Shown one piece after another: positions 1 through 8,898 of a DNA stretch of 59,607 bases (its first letter is position 1; every line of letters starts with the position of its first letter). The translations under genes and the position numbers were made by a program. The stretch is taken from NCBI GenBank assembly GCA_030372985.1, contig JAUCQB010000190.1:1-59607 (forward strand). Direction: 5' to 3'. The stretch comes from Phycisphaerae bacterium (GTDB lineage: Bacteria; Planctomycetota; Phycisphaerae; UBA1845; PWPN01). The notes beneath the pieces were generated by a model. It searched no databases. It worked only from the letters and a program-made list of their open reading frames with translations, and was not told the DNA's origin.

Positions 1-694
1 GATCGAGGGTCACGCTTGAGGTCTGATCCGTGATATCAGTGATATCCGTGGTTGAGTACGCGGCGTTTTCCTCTGCGTCCTCGGGGAGCCCGGTAGGTCG
101 TGCTCCGCACGACATCTTCTTGCCGGAAAGAACGGGCTCAACTCGTGACTCTTGACATTCGGGCGGGAGTTGAGACCGAGACAACGCTTAAAAGAACGAG
201 ACGGCAGCATCCTTACAGAGTGGTCCGTGTGTCCGCTCGGATCTGCGGTCAAGGGAGGAGCCGGAATCACGAAAACACGAATGCGTGAAAGCACGAAGAA
301 GAGCGAACGGTCGCGGGCCCGCTCGTGCCTCCCCGAGGGCATGGCCTGCCTGCGCCCCGTTTCGTGTTTTCGTTCTTTCGTGTTGTCGTGACTGCCAGCG
401 TGGGTCATCGGTCGCGTGCGATAGGTTTTTCTTCGCGGTTTATCATCGTGAGCCCATGCATCCGCTTGCGCGGATGGGTGGGCCACCCCGCCTTCCGCGA
501 TCTTGCGGGTCGTACGAGAACACCACCCGCGGTGACTTGCGCGGACAACGGTCACATCCCATCAGCCAATCAGCGGGCCCGATCCTGCCGTCCGCGGGAA
601 ATCTTGCACCCTCAACGAGGTCCAATAACAATGGGAGCCGTCGAGCCGTTGCCGCCGAGCCAGATCGAGCCGCAAACGGCCGCCGGAGGTCGAA
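1..694. other. No credible gene; leader/intergenic DNA
   Basis: Several open frames cross this stretch on both strands, but they overlap each other, are rich in Arg, Ser and Pro, and show no recognisable domain or ribosome-binding site. I read them as chance frames of G+C-rich DNA. The stretch contains a pair of CACGAAA-rich segments in inverted orientation (263-300 and 361-392) and a perfect 7-bp stem with a 4-base loop (arms 459-465 and 470-476). The 5' end of the window may cut an upstream gene, but I see no C-terminus that I can identify. Confidence 0.5.
263..392. repeat. Imperfect inverted CACGAAA-rich repeat
   Basis: The segment 263-300 carries repeated CACGAA/GTGAAA words, and 361-392 carries the complementary words (TTTCGTG, TTCGTG, GTCGTG). 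The reverse complement of the second segment aligns imperfectly with the first, so the pair could fold into a long interrupted stem around a loop of about 60 bases. It looks like an intergenic palindromic element. I cannot tell from one copy whether it is dispersed in the genome. Confidence 0.35.
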
Positions 695-1798
695 ATGTCT
701 TCACCAATGCCTTCAAGCGAACTCTTGGCCGCGATTCAGCGAGGTTGTGTGATCCCCGCTCATCCGCTGGCCCTCACCGCAAAGCGAACCCTCGACGAAC
801 GGCGTCAGCGGGCCCTGACTCGCTACTATCTGGCGGCCGGGGCCGGCGGCGTCGCGGTCGGCGTCCACACCACGCAGTTTGCGATCCGGCAGCCGTCGAT
901 CGGGCTGCTTCGGCCGGTACTGCAGTTGGCTGCCGAAGAGGTGAACCGCTTCCAACAGGCCGGCGGCACATCCACGATCATCAAGATCGCCGGCGTCTGC
1001 GGGGAGACCAGACAGGCCGTCGAAGAGGCCCAACTCGCCCGCGAGCTGGGCTACGACGTCGGGCTCCTGAGCCTCTCGGCCATGAAGGATTGTTCGCTGG
1101 AGGAGATGATCCGGCACGCTCGGGCCGTGTCAGAGGTTGTGCCCATCATGGGATTCTATCTGCAACCGGCGGTCGGCGGACGCGTGCTGCCCTTCGACTT
1201 CTGGCGGCGGCTGGCCGAGATCGACAACCTGGTGGCCATCAAGATCGCCCCCTTCAATCGCTACCAGACGTTTGACGTCGTCCGTGCCGTGGCCGAGAGC
1301 GGTCGTGCGGGCCCGGTGGCACTCTACACGGGAAACGACGACAACATCATTCCCGATCTTCTGACCGCCTATCGAATCAACTGCGGCGGCCGGCCGGTGA
1401 CCCTGCAGATCGTCGGAGGTCTGCTCGGCCACTGGGCGGTCTGGACGCGACGGGCCGTCGAGCAACTCGAGGCCATTCACCGCCTGATCGCGGGTCAACC
1501 GCAACCCGCCGGCAGCCCTGATGCCGGAATGACCATCGCCGAATGGCTGCAACAGGGAATTGAAGTCACGGATGCGAACGCCGCGTTTTTCGATGCCGCC
1601 AACGGTTTTGCCGGCTGCATCGCCGGCCTCCACGAAGTCCTTCGCCGTCAGGGCCTGTTTGAGGGACGATGGTGCATCGATCCGGCCGAGGATCTGTCCC
1701 CAGGCCAGGCCGAGGAGATCGATCGCGTTTACGCGGCCTATCCTCACCTCAACGACGACGGCTTCGTGGCCGCCCACCGCGACGAATGGCTGGCATGA
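695..1798 (+). CDS. Dihydrodipicolinate synthase family protein (DapA/NanA-like aldolase)
   Basis: This is a 367-residue class I (Schiff-base) aldolase-type TIM barrel of the DapA/N-acetylneuraminate lyase family. The likely Schiff-base lysine is K183 in the strand AIKIAPFNRY, and Y155 in GFYLQP fits the conserved catalytic tyrosine. At 367 residues it is longer than typical DapA (about 290), with extra C-terminal helices. The family cleaves or condenses pyruvate-like keto acids with aldehydes; the substrate here cannot be read from sequence, and the divergent lysine strand argues against true DapA. The ATG at 695 is supported by GGAGG at 685-689. No lysine-biosynthesis gene is adjacent. Confidence 0.85.
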   Translation: MSSPMPSSELLAAIQRGCVIPAHPLALTAKRTLDERRQRALTRYYLAAGAGGVAVGVHTTQFAIRQPSIGLLRPVLQLAAEEVNRFQQAGGTSTIIKIAGVCGETRQAVEEAQLARELGYDVGLLSLSAMKDCSLEEMIRHARAVSEVVPIMGFYLQPAVGGRVLPFDFWRRLAEIDNLVAIKIAPFNRYQTFDVVRAVAESGRAGPVALYTGNDDNIIPDLLTAYRINCGGRPVTLQIVGGLLGHWAVWTRRAVEQLEAIHRLIAGQPQPAGSPDAGMTIAEWLQQGIEVTDANAAFFDAANGFAGCIAGLHEVLRRQGLFEGRWCIDPAEDLSPGQAEEIDRVYAAYPHLNDDGFVAAHRDEWLA

Positions 1799-1836
1799 GT
1801 CGCCCGAAAACACGGATTCTCAGGGTTTTCAACACC

Positions 1837-1856
1837 CCGGCGGAGTCTCCCGCCGG
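1837..1856 (+). terminator. G+C hairpin downstream of the DapA-like gene
   Basis: Arms CCGGCGG (1837-1843) and CCGCCGG (1850-1856) form a perfect 7-bp stem with a 6-base loop, about 40 bases after the stop codon at 1798. No T tract follows, so intrinsic termination is uncertain. Confidence 0.3.
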
Positions 1857-1976
1857 CCGTCGGTGAAGATGCCACCGCATCCCGTCACTGGGCGCAAAAT
1901 AGGCAGGCTGCTGCAACCGGCGTCTTGTATCGACCGCATCGAAACAGGTAGAATGTGACGGCACACGACGCTCACC

Positions 1977-1993
1977 CCGTCATCTCTTGACGG
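1977..1993 (+). promoter_or_regulatory. Small hairpin in the leader of the next gene
   Basis: CCGTCA (1977-1982) and TGACGG (1988-1993) form a 6-bp stem with a 5-base loop, ending 31 bases before the ATG at 2025. It could be a leader structure or a weak terminator of the preceding gene; the sequence does not decide this. Confidence 0.2.
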
Positions 1994-2024
1994 CCTGAAC
2001 GCCAACAAACATGGAGGCCGTAAC

Positions 2025-3224
2025 ATGAACCGCGTGATCACCACGACAACGGTGTCCGCTCTGACCGCACTGTGCATGCTCATCGCTGGACCGGACGGCT
2101 GCCCACTGCGGCCCGGTGGAGGCCCGGCGGCAGGTGAGGATGTGGAACTGACCCTGCTCATGACCGGGCAGGGGTCGGTCACGGTCGCCCCGCCAGGCAC
2201 CACGTACCAAACCGCGGACGCGCCGGTGAAGCTTGACTACGAGGTCGACACGCAGGTGACCCTCACAGCCTCGGCCGCGGCGGGCTGGATGTTCGATCGC
2301 TGGGAAGGTGACCTGGTCGGCTCGGCCAATCCGACCAGCCTGACCATGAGCGATAACAAGAGCGTCACCGCCGTCTTCATTACCGGCGAAGCCGATGACA
2401 ACTGCACAGAGGGCGTATGGAGCGGCATGATCGTGGCGCGCGATTACGCCGTGGGCGGGGCCAGTTGCGAGGGCGACTGTTCAGACGACGAAACGATTCA
2501 CACGATATCGATCTTGGTGACCTGGGACACGACCGCAACAGTGGCCATCAAGATGAATGATTCTCTGTCCGGTTACCCGTTGGAGGCCAATGGCGCCACC
2601 AGCGGCTCGTCCAAGACCACCTCTCGCGACTTCGTCCAGGAACGTTGTACGGACTGTCCCCAGGGCATGACCGTCTGCCCGGGCAATTCCGTCACCATCG
2701 ACCACCAGAGAGATGAGAACCAAGCCTGCCCCATCACGGCCGCCGATATACAGATGGCCTATCAGCCTCTGGGGGATACGTCCGCGGAAACCTTCCCGAT
2801 CCGAATCAGCGTGGTGATCGAGCCCTCCGCCCGAACCACTGCCTCTGAAGAGACCTCGATGGAAACCTACCTCATGTGTGATGGGACGTCACAGAACCTC
2901 GACCTTCCAACCACCTCTGAAACCGATTGTCCGGTTTTCAGCTTCGATCTGGAAGGAACGTATCATCGTATGCCGGACGGCCGCGACGTGATCCAGGCCA
3001 GTCTCGAACAGCCTAATACCAGGCAGAGTGGAATGAACTGCGTCACCTGCCAATGGAGCGGCATGGAGGAATATGATCTCACACTCACGCGTGAAATCGA
3101 GGAGGTGGATCGCGACGCTGACGACGTCTGTGACGACGTTGACAACTGTCCGGACACGCCCAATCCGGACCAGGCTGACGCGGACGGCGACGGGGTCGGC
3201 GATGCCTGCGACCTGACGCCGTAA
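2025..3224 (+). CDS. Secreted protein with InlB-type B-repeat and thrombospondin type 3 repeat
   Basis: This 399-residue protein is exported. It has an N-terminal hydrophobic segment (about residues 10-22) followed by a cysteine in GPDGC that could be a weak lipoprotein site. Residues about 40-115 match the divergent InlB B-repeat pattern (TGQGSVTVAP, then GWMFDRWEGD, then an NPTSLTM strand ending VTAVF). The middle of the protein is cysteine-rich and unrecognised. The C-terminus is a calcium-binding thrombospondin type 3 unit (DNCPDTPNPDQADADGDGVG). The ATG at 2025 has GGAGG at 2013-2017. It probably acts on or outside the cell surface; no catalytic motif is visible. Confidence 0.75.
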   Translation: MNRVITTTTVSALTALCMLIAGPDGCPLRPGGGPAAGEDVELTLLMTGQGSVTVAPPGTTYQTADAPVKLDYEVDTQVTLTASAAAGWMFDRWEGDLVGSANPTSLTMSDNKSVTAVFITGEADDNCTEGVWSGMIVARDYAVGGASCEGDCSDDETIHTISILVTWDTTATVAIKMNDSLSGYPLEANGATSGSSKTTSRDFVQERCTDCPQGMTVCPGNSVTIDHQRDENQACPITAADIQMAYQPLGDTSAETFPIRISVVIEPSARTTASEETSMETYLMCDGTSQNLDLPTTSETDCPVFSFDLEGTYHRMPDGRDVIQASLEQPNTRQSGMNCVTCQWSGMEEYDLTLTREIEEVDRDADDVCDDVDNCPDTPNPDQADADGDGVGDACDLTP

Positions 3225-3399
3225 AGGCAAGCGGCAGCCGGCCGTTGCTTCGTGGCGGCCCGGCCCCACAGAATCAACCCAGCCGCGACGCCCGAGCCGG
3301 CGGTCTGGAGTTTTCGGTCGTTTTCCGCTAGAATAGAAACGGCCTGCAAAGAACACCCTGGGTGTAATAAATACGCAGCAGGCGGAAAGGGCGGCGGTT

Positions 3400-3828
3400 G
3401 TGATCCAGATCGGCAGTGGTGTTGGTGTCAGTGAATGCGAGCTCAAGTTCTCTTTTGATCGCAGCCCCGGCCCCGGTGGGCAAAACGTCAACAAGGTCAA
3501 CACACGCGTGACCCTTCAGTTCGACGTCAACCGGAGCATGTCGCTGACCGCCTCTCAGCGGACCCAGATCCGCCGTGCCTTAGCCAGCCGCATCGGGCAG
3601 GACGGTATTCTTCGCGTGGTCTCCAGCAAGGAACGAACCCAACTTGGCAACCGGCGCGCGGCCGTCAACCGGTTCATCGAACTGCTCGATGCCGCTTTTC
3701 GCACCCCCAAGCCTCGGCGAAAGACCTCGCCGCCGGCCTCGGTCAACCGCCAGCGCTTGCAGACCAAAGCCAACCGCAGCGAACTCAAACGCTCGCGCTC
3801 GGCAAAGATAGCAGTCGGGGAAGACTGA
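3400..3828 (+). CDS. arfB: Alternative ribosome-rescue factor ArfB (YaeJ/ICT1-like peptidyl-tRNA hydrolase)
   Basis: The 142-residue protein carries the class I release-factor GGQ motif (PGPGGQNVNK, GGQ at residues 26-28), which hydrolyses peptidyl-tRNA. The C-terminal tail (from about residue 105) is rich in Lys and Arg, as expected for ArfB, which inserts this tail into the empty mRNA channel of stalled ribosomes. It lacks the codon-recognition domain of RF1/RF2, and the length fits ArfB (about 140). The start is a GTG at 3400 after a purine-rich stretch. It stands alone, with no operon partner evident. Confidence 0.92.
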   Translation: MIQIGSGVGVSECELKFSFDRSPGPGGQNVNKVNTRVTLQFDVNRSMSLTASQRTQIRRALASRIGQDGILRVVSSKERTQLGNRRAAVNRFIELLDAAFRTPKPRRKTSPPASVNRQRLQTKANRSELKRSRSAKIAVGED

Positions 3829-3975
3829 TGGCGTGTGCCCAGGCGGCTGATTTTCGGGCGGCGTTCCGAATAGTCAGGGATTCCATAGGGCTTGTGTCCG
3901 CAGATGCTCTCCTGCCGTGTGGGATCGGCATCTTGCCGGTCTCGGGCCGAAAGCCTGTCCCCTGCGGATGCGTTC

Positions 3976-4944
3976 TCACTCCTCGGACACGCAACTGTCG
4001 TAGAAGTCGACGAACTTGTTCTTGTTCTCGCTCGCTCGCCATTTCATGGCCGACCGCGGGTGCTGGTTGAGCTGTCCGGTGATCACGTAAGGAATCAGCG
4101 CCCCCCACTCCACCGTCTTACGCAGACCCTCGATGTACTCCTCCAGGAGCTTGAGAATCGGCCTGAGCCTGAACTTGGGGTTCCGAAGGAAACCGATCAG
4201 CAGTTCCATCGGGCAGTTGCCCGCCCCACGCCCCAGGCCGCCCATCGTCGCATCAATCCGGTTGGCTCCGTGAATAATGGCCTCGATGGTGTTGGCGAAG
4301 GCCAACTGCTGATTGTTGTGAGCGTGGATGCCGACTTCCTTGCCGGTCCCGTTCAGGTAGGACTTGTACTTTTTGACCAGTATCTCAATCTGCTCGGCGT
4401 ACAGACTGCCGAAGCTGTCAACAACCACCACCGTGCTGGCCGGTGACGCGGCGATCACCTCGAGTGCCTGGTCCAGTTCGGGCTCCTGAACCGTCGAAAC
4501 GGCCATCAGGTTACAGGTGACCTCGTAACCCTTGTCGTAGGCGTCGTTGATCATGGCCACGGCCGTGGGAATCTGGTGCACATACGTGGCCACACGGACC
4601 ACGTCGATCACGCTCTGGTCTTTCGGCGGGATGTCTTCCCTGTAATCGCACTTCTCGGCATCCGCCATGATCGCCAGCTTGACTTCGGAATCGTTGTCCC
4701 CCACCACGCGGCGCAAGTCGTCCTCATCACAGAACTTCCAATCGCCGAACTTGTTGCGGGCGAAGAGCTTCTTGGACGCCTTGTAACCGACTTCCATATA
4801 GTCGATACCGGCGTCCACGCAGGTCTGGTAGACGGCCTTGACGAACTTCTCATCCCATTGATGGTCGTTGATCAGGCCCCCGTCGCGAATGGTGCAATCG
4901 AGGACTTTCAGTTCCGGTCTGTAGGTAATCCACGGTGCTTTCAC
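3976..4944 (-). CDS. DRE-TIM metallolyase (HMG-CoA lyase/4-hydroxy-2-oxovalerate aldolase-like)
   Basis: This 322-residue TIM barrel has the family signatures in order: DCTIRDGG (16-23, metal and catalytic residues), HAHNN (207-211, metal-binding histidines) and GGLGRGAGN (235-243). These define divalent-metal-dependent aldolases and lyases acting on 2-oxo acids. Close relatives are annotated only as aldolase catalytic-domain proteins and are often found near nucleotide-sugar or surface-glycan genes, so the substrate is open. The start is GTG at 4944, with AAGGAG about a dozen bases upstream. It is transcribed away from the tRNA gene. Confidence 0.85.
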   Translation of the reverse strand: MKAPWITYRPELKVLDCTIRDGGLINDHQWDEKFVKAVYQTCVDAGIDYMEVGYKASKKLFARNKFGDWKFCDEDDLRRVVGDNDSEVKLAIMADAEKCDYREDIPPKDQSVIDVVRVATYVHQIPTAVAMINDAYDKGYEVTCNLMAVSTVQEPELDQALEVIAASPASTVVVVDSFGSLYAEQIEILVKKYKSYLNGTGKEVGIHAHNNQQLAFANTIEAIIHGANRIDATMGGLGRGAGNCPMELLIGFLRNPKFRLRPILKLLEEYIEGLRKTVEWGALIPYVITGQLNQHPRSAMKWRASENKNKFVDFYDSCVSEE

Positions 4945-5114
4945 AGCTAAGGCTCCTTGAGAAACTCACAGCCCCTTTATCTTGTGAGTTTCTGCGACCG
5001 CAGTCAAACCGCCTGGCGTCCTCGCCATAGGTCGGCAGAACAGGCAGCGTTCTTGCCATCCAGGCCGCGCTATTGTCACAGAGAGCCCCGGCCGATAAAC
5101 TCAAGGACTCAAAT

Positions 5115-5187
<73 letters not shown>

Positions 5188-5502
5188 TTCCGCCCCGCGT
5201 CTGGTGGGCGAAACAGGGCGGGTGAGCCAGGAAGAGCGGAACAGCAGAAGGACATAAGTCCTTGTCTCCACAGTTCTTACTGCTGAGGGCCCAACTGCAG
5301 CCTACTGTTCTCCTGATCTCCTGTTCAAGAATTCCACGAATTGGATGCAGGTTGCTCCGACGGCTTTCATGTTTGGGACGCTCCCCAACACACGTTCCAG
5401 CCCGATAAACAGGTTGGTCTCAGCCGTGACTGCTGCATGGTCGCGACAGCGAACGCGGAATGCCTCACCGTCTTGGAGAAGGCGGCGAGTTCTAACCCGT
5501 TC
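5188..5502. other. Intergenic stretch after tRNA-Ala
   Basis: No credible gene. It contains two small stems: CGCCC/GGGCG near 5192-5209, and AAGGAC (5248-5253) with GTCCTT (5258-5263) around an ATAA loop. Either could mark the 3' end of the tRNA transcript, but neither has a T tract. Confidence 0.5.
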
Positions 5503-6417
5503 CTACCGAGTCCAGGCCACATCCTGGCCGCTGGCATGGAAAAACAGGTTTCGGCCATCGAGACCCACCACGCCGTCGGCGGCTACCCTGTAACCAAGCT
5601 GCTCCGGGGAGGCCTGGCTGCTGTGCAGATCCATCCACAGCACGGCACCGCGCTGGCCATGCCGGGCGTGCAGGGCGGTTCGGCTCTGCGGCGTGGAGTC
5701 AAAATGGGCCATTTCACCTTGAACGGGATCGACCCTGGGCGGGTCGAGGTTGAAGCCTTCGTTACCGAGGCGTTGGGCATCCCGGCTGTCTTCCTCGTAG
5801 TCGCCCCGCGTGGCGAACGAGGCGGCCGTGCCCATTGAATCGGCGACGGCCACACACCGACTCGGGAACCTGACGCGGGAGACGGGAACCGGCCAGTTTT
5901 TGAAGCTCCACGGGTCTTGCGGGTCTCTGAGCCGCGAGTTGCCGAGAAACTGGTAGTTGTAGCCATACGCGGCGTTGCGTTCGTCACTCCAGCTCGACAC
6001 CGCCGGGCACACGAAAACGTCGCTGGCGTAATTCTGCTGATCGCCGCGTTCTCCGGAGCTGTCCACGGCCGTCCTCCTGCTCATCGGTTCGCGGAACGGC
6101 GGGAGACCTACTTCTCTCCCCAGAATGGCCAGGACGGTAGGTCGATACTTCAACCCACCTTTGACATGCAGGCGCCAGTTAAGTCCGTCGCCCAGATCGG
6201 GCATTCGACCGGGCGGCAGCCGATCGCGATGCTGCAGGCCATACACGCCGATTCCCTGGCCAAGCGTGCGAAGATGGACCAGGCACGCCACGCCGATGGC
6301 ACGCTTCCTGGCCTGGCTCAGTATAGGCAGCAACACCGCCACCAGCAGGGCAATGATGCTCACGACCACCAGGAGCTCGATCAGCGTAAAGCCCGGTTTC
6401 GACGCTGCGGTCTTCAT
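5503..6417 (-). CDS. Type II secretion/type IV pilin-like protein with prepilin cleavage site (DUF1559-like)
   Basis: With the start at 6417 the protein is 304 residues. It opens MKTAASKPGFTLIELLVV, a perfect prepilin peptidase site (G followed by FTLIE) and a hydrophobic helix. The C-terminal ARHGQRGAVLWMDLHS resembles the RHxGxxNxxFxDGHV signature of the large planctomycete prepilin-like family. Such proteins are processed at the inner membrane; their roles are mostly unknown. The frame stays open to 6510 and an ATG at 6453 is an alternative, but neither has a ribosome-binding site and the longer form would overlap the upstream gene. It is the last gene of a three-gene reverse-strand group. 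Confidence 0.85.
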   Translation of the reverse strand: MKTAASKPGFTLIELLVVVSIIALLVAVLLPILSQARKRAIGVACLVHLRTLGQGIGVYGLQHRDRLPPGRMPDLGDGLNWRLHVKGGLKYRPTVLAILGREVGLPPFREPMSRRTAVDSSGERGDQQNYASDVFVCPAVSSWSDERNAAYGYNYQFLGNSRLRDPQDPWSFKNWPVPVSRVRFPSRCVAVADSMGTAASFATRGDYEEDSRDAQRLGNEGFNLDPPRVDPVQGEMAHFDSTPQSRTALHARHGQRGAVLWMDLHSSQASPEQLGYRVAADGVVGLDGRNLFFHASGQDVAWTR

Positions 6418-6485
6418 GGTCCCGGGCTCCGGGCGTCGCGATTTCAGGTTCATCGACAACGGACTACCCCGCGCGATGCAGTGCA

Positions 6486-8882
6486 TCACTGCGACCAGTA
6501 GACATACCACTGGCCCTCATACCCGCGGTCGTGCAGATACTTCACCTCGCCCCAGTCCGTCACGTGGTTCGCGCGGAAGGGGGCGTTGAACTTGATGTGC
6601 ACGTGGTTGGCGGTACCCGCCGGCTCCATGCTCCACTCGAAATCGAGACCGCTCAGCGCATCCTGATCCACAGGCTTTTTGACAATCAGACTGCAATTCG
6701 GATTGGGCCGCGGAGGCGGGTACACGTCAAACTCGATGGCCTGGCCGCCCGGGTACCACCCGTTCACCCAGATGTCCGCGCGGGTCGCTACACGCCCACC
6801 GAAGGGATTCTCCTCGGGCAACTTGGTGAAATGATTGATGATTTCGTCCACGATCCTCATCTTCGAGTACATGTATATGGGATGGAGCTCGGACCTGAAG
6901 TTGTCGTGCCCGCAGTCGATGATCCACCGGCCGACTGCGTAGATCAGATCGCCCTCGGCCGGTTGGCCGCCGAACAGGAAACTCACGAACGAGCCGTAGA
7001 AATACTCATACTCCAGTTCGACTTTCGTCGGGTTGCCGGCAGCGAACAGACTCTGATGAGGCGCAACGTCGCGGTGCGGCCCGATCGGAAAGATGTCCAG
7101 CGTCCAGTCTGACGGGCAGTCGATCCGAACGGTCTGAAACGGACAGTCGTAGTACCACTCGTGCGAGAATCGGAAGTCCTCTCCCGCCAGGGCTGACCTC
7201 CCGACGTAGCCGAAAATCGGTGTCCCGACGAAATCGTCGCCCTTGATCGGAGCCCACTCGCGCCTCGCACAGTCGTTGAAGTCGCTCCCTACGCACTGGG
7301 CGACGATTTCGGCCTCATTGCCGCCGCCGCGCAACGCTTCGCCGCCGCAATAAAGGTCGCCCGCATTCTGAATCGGCGGGAACACCGTCTGTGGAGGGGG
7401 GACTGAGCACGGTCCGAGGTTACCTTCGCACGGGAAACTGTCCCAGACGGCGGCGGTCTGCGGTTCGTGGGTTCCAAACTGCCGTTCGACCCAGAGCGTG
7501 GGAGGCGTGCCGCGGATCTCCAGCGTGGCCGGCTGCAAGTCCAGCCGGTTCGGCCGGATGAACTGCTGAAACAGCCACGTCTGGCTTGCCTGGTCGGGCG
7601 CACTGACCGGATCGATCAGGGGCACCACCGTGGCCCCAGCATCGGGAAACTCGACTTCTTGTGTATCGATCACATCAACGAAAACGGCGGGCACATACAC
7701 CGTCCCGGTAGAAATGTTCGTGTAGATTCGCCCCTTCTCGAAGTCCTGCATCCGGCTGGCGGCGGGGCCGGCGCGCTCCTCGCCCAGCGGACAGCCCAGC
7801 TCCTGCGGATCGGCCAGCGTGCGCAAGGACAGCCATTTGGTCAGGATGCTGCCGCGGATGACGTATGTGGTGCTGGTGCCACTGACGCTGATGGCGGCCC
7901 GATCGTAGACCGCAAGCGGGCATGCGCCGGGACCACCGAAGCGAAAGGCCCCTACGCCCGCCGTGCCGCCCTCCGCGATGAGTCGGCTCCGGATGGCAGC
8001 CGGGAGATTCGTGAATGTGCTTGTTCCGGTTCCTTTCTTGCCACCGGTATTCTCCGCCTCCGCGGTAACGGTGATCGGCCCGTACGGGACGCCGGTGAAG
8101 CCCAAAAGCGAGAACTGCCGGGTGGTGCCCGTGCCGGTCAGGGCGACGGTCGATGTGAAGACAGGGGCGGTTGACTGCTCGGGCGGACGCAGCCACTCGA
8201 TCCGAATCGTCACAACCGAAAGCAGGCCCTCTCCCCGAGCCGTCCCGGTAATGTCAAGTGTGGATATGTCCAAGTCCAAGCCGTTCGCCGGTGACGTGAT
8301 TTGAACGATCGGCGGCTCCGTCGGCGGCGGGGCCGGCGGCTCACCCTCGAATTCGAGATCGTCGATGGCCTCGAAGGCCGTTCCCTCGAGCTGGAACTCG
8401 ACCCGCACGATGCTTGCCGTCTGCACCACAACCTCGAACGCGGTTGTGAACTCATTCGGCGTAATGCTCCGCGGGCCGTCCGTCGCCACCACGGTCCCGT
8501 TGGCATCCTTGGCCTGCAGCGTGCCGACGATCGCAACCACCTCAGTCCCCGCGAAGAATTTCACGCGGGCCTGCGGGCTGGTGAATGTGATGACCAGCGG
8601 TGGAGAGTGGAATTCGTTGATTGGATTATCCGAACGCAGCACGCGCGTCCCGGAATGCGCTACCGTGCTCCCATTGAACAGGGCGGCGTTGCTCAGGTAG
8701 GCCCGGTCAAAGATGACGCCGCGTGAGCCGTATTCCGCCGAGATCGTTGTTCCCGGCGCGATGTCCTCAAAATCCAGCACCGTCGGCGCGGCCGTGGCCG
8801 CAGCTGCCCAGGAGGACACGACGGCCGCCGCAAGAGGCAGCCACGCCGCAGGTGAGCGATATCGAACTGCAGTCGAGCACAT
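6486..8882 (-). CDS. Large secreted protein, function unknown
   Basis: This 798-residue protein has a clear signal peptide (basic start, hydrophobic SPAAWLPLAAAVVSSW, cleavage after an ATAA-type site near residue 32). The start at 8882 is preferred because AGGAG lies nine bases upstream; the ATG three codons earlier would abut the Shine-Dalgarno sequence. Residues about 35-185 look like a beta-sandwich adhesion or carbohydrate-binding module (begins VLDFEDIAPGT and ends FEAIDDLEFE, as in many secreted proteins of this type). A proline-rich linker follows, then an Ig-like stretch (ITSPANGLDLD) and a long unrecognised C-terminal region with several Cys. No PEP-CTERM tail is seen. It follows the PKD lipoprotein gene by 16 bases. 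Confidence 0.7.
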   Translation of the reverse strand: MCSTAVRYRSPAAWLPLAAAVVSSWAAAATAAPTVLDFEDIAPGTTISAEYGSRGVIFDRAYLSNAALFNGSTVAHSGTRVLRSDNPINEFHSPPLVITFTSPQARVKFFAGTEVVAIVGTLQAKDANGTVVATDGPRSITPNEFTTAFEVVVQTASIVRVEFQLEGTAFEAIDDLEFEGEPPAPPPTEPPIVQITSPANGLDLDISTLDITGTARGEGLLSVVTIRIEWLRPPEQSTAPVFTSTVALTGTGTTRQFSLLGFTGVPYGPITVTAEAENTGGKKGTGTSTFTNLPAAIRSRLIAEGGTAGVGAFRFGGPGACPLAVYDRAAISVSGTSTTYVIRGSILTKWLSLRTLADPQELGCPLGEERAGPAASRMQDFEKGRIYTNISTGTVYVPAVFVDVIDTQEVEFPDAGATVVPLIDPVSAPDQASQTWLFQQFIRPNRLDLQPATLEIRGTPPTLWVERQFGTHEPQTAAVWDSFPCEGNLGPCSVPPPQTVFPPIQNAGDLYCGGEALRGGGNEAEIVAQCVGSDFNDCARREWAPIKGDDFVGTPIFGYVGRSALAGEDFRFSHEWYYDCPFQTVRIDCPSDWTLDIFPIGPHRDVAPHQSLFAAGNPTKVELEYEYFYGSFVSFLFGGQPAEGDLIYAVGRWIIDCGHDNFRSELHPIYMYSKMRIVDEIINHFTKLPEENPFGGRVATRADIWVNGWYPGGQAIEFDVYPPPRPNPNCSLIVKKPVDQDALSGLDFEWSMEPAGTANHVHIKFNAPFRANHVTDWGEVKYLHDRGYEGQWYVYWSQ

Positions 8883-8898
8883 GGTTTTCATCTCCTTT

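Noticed and set aside
325..1275. 316-codon forward open frame
   Set aside because: It is rich in Arg and Pro and overlaps the DapA-like gene, which has a Shine-Dalgarno sequence and catalytic residues.
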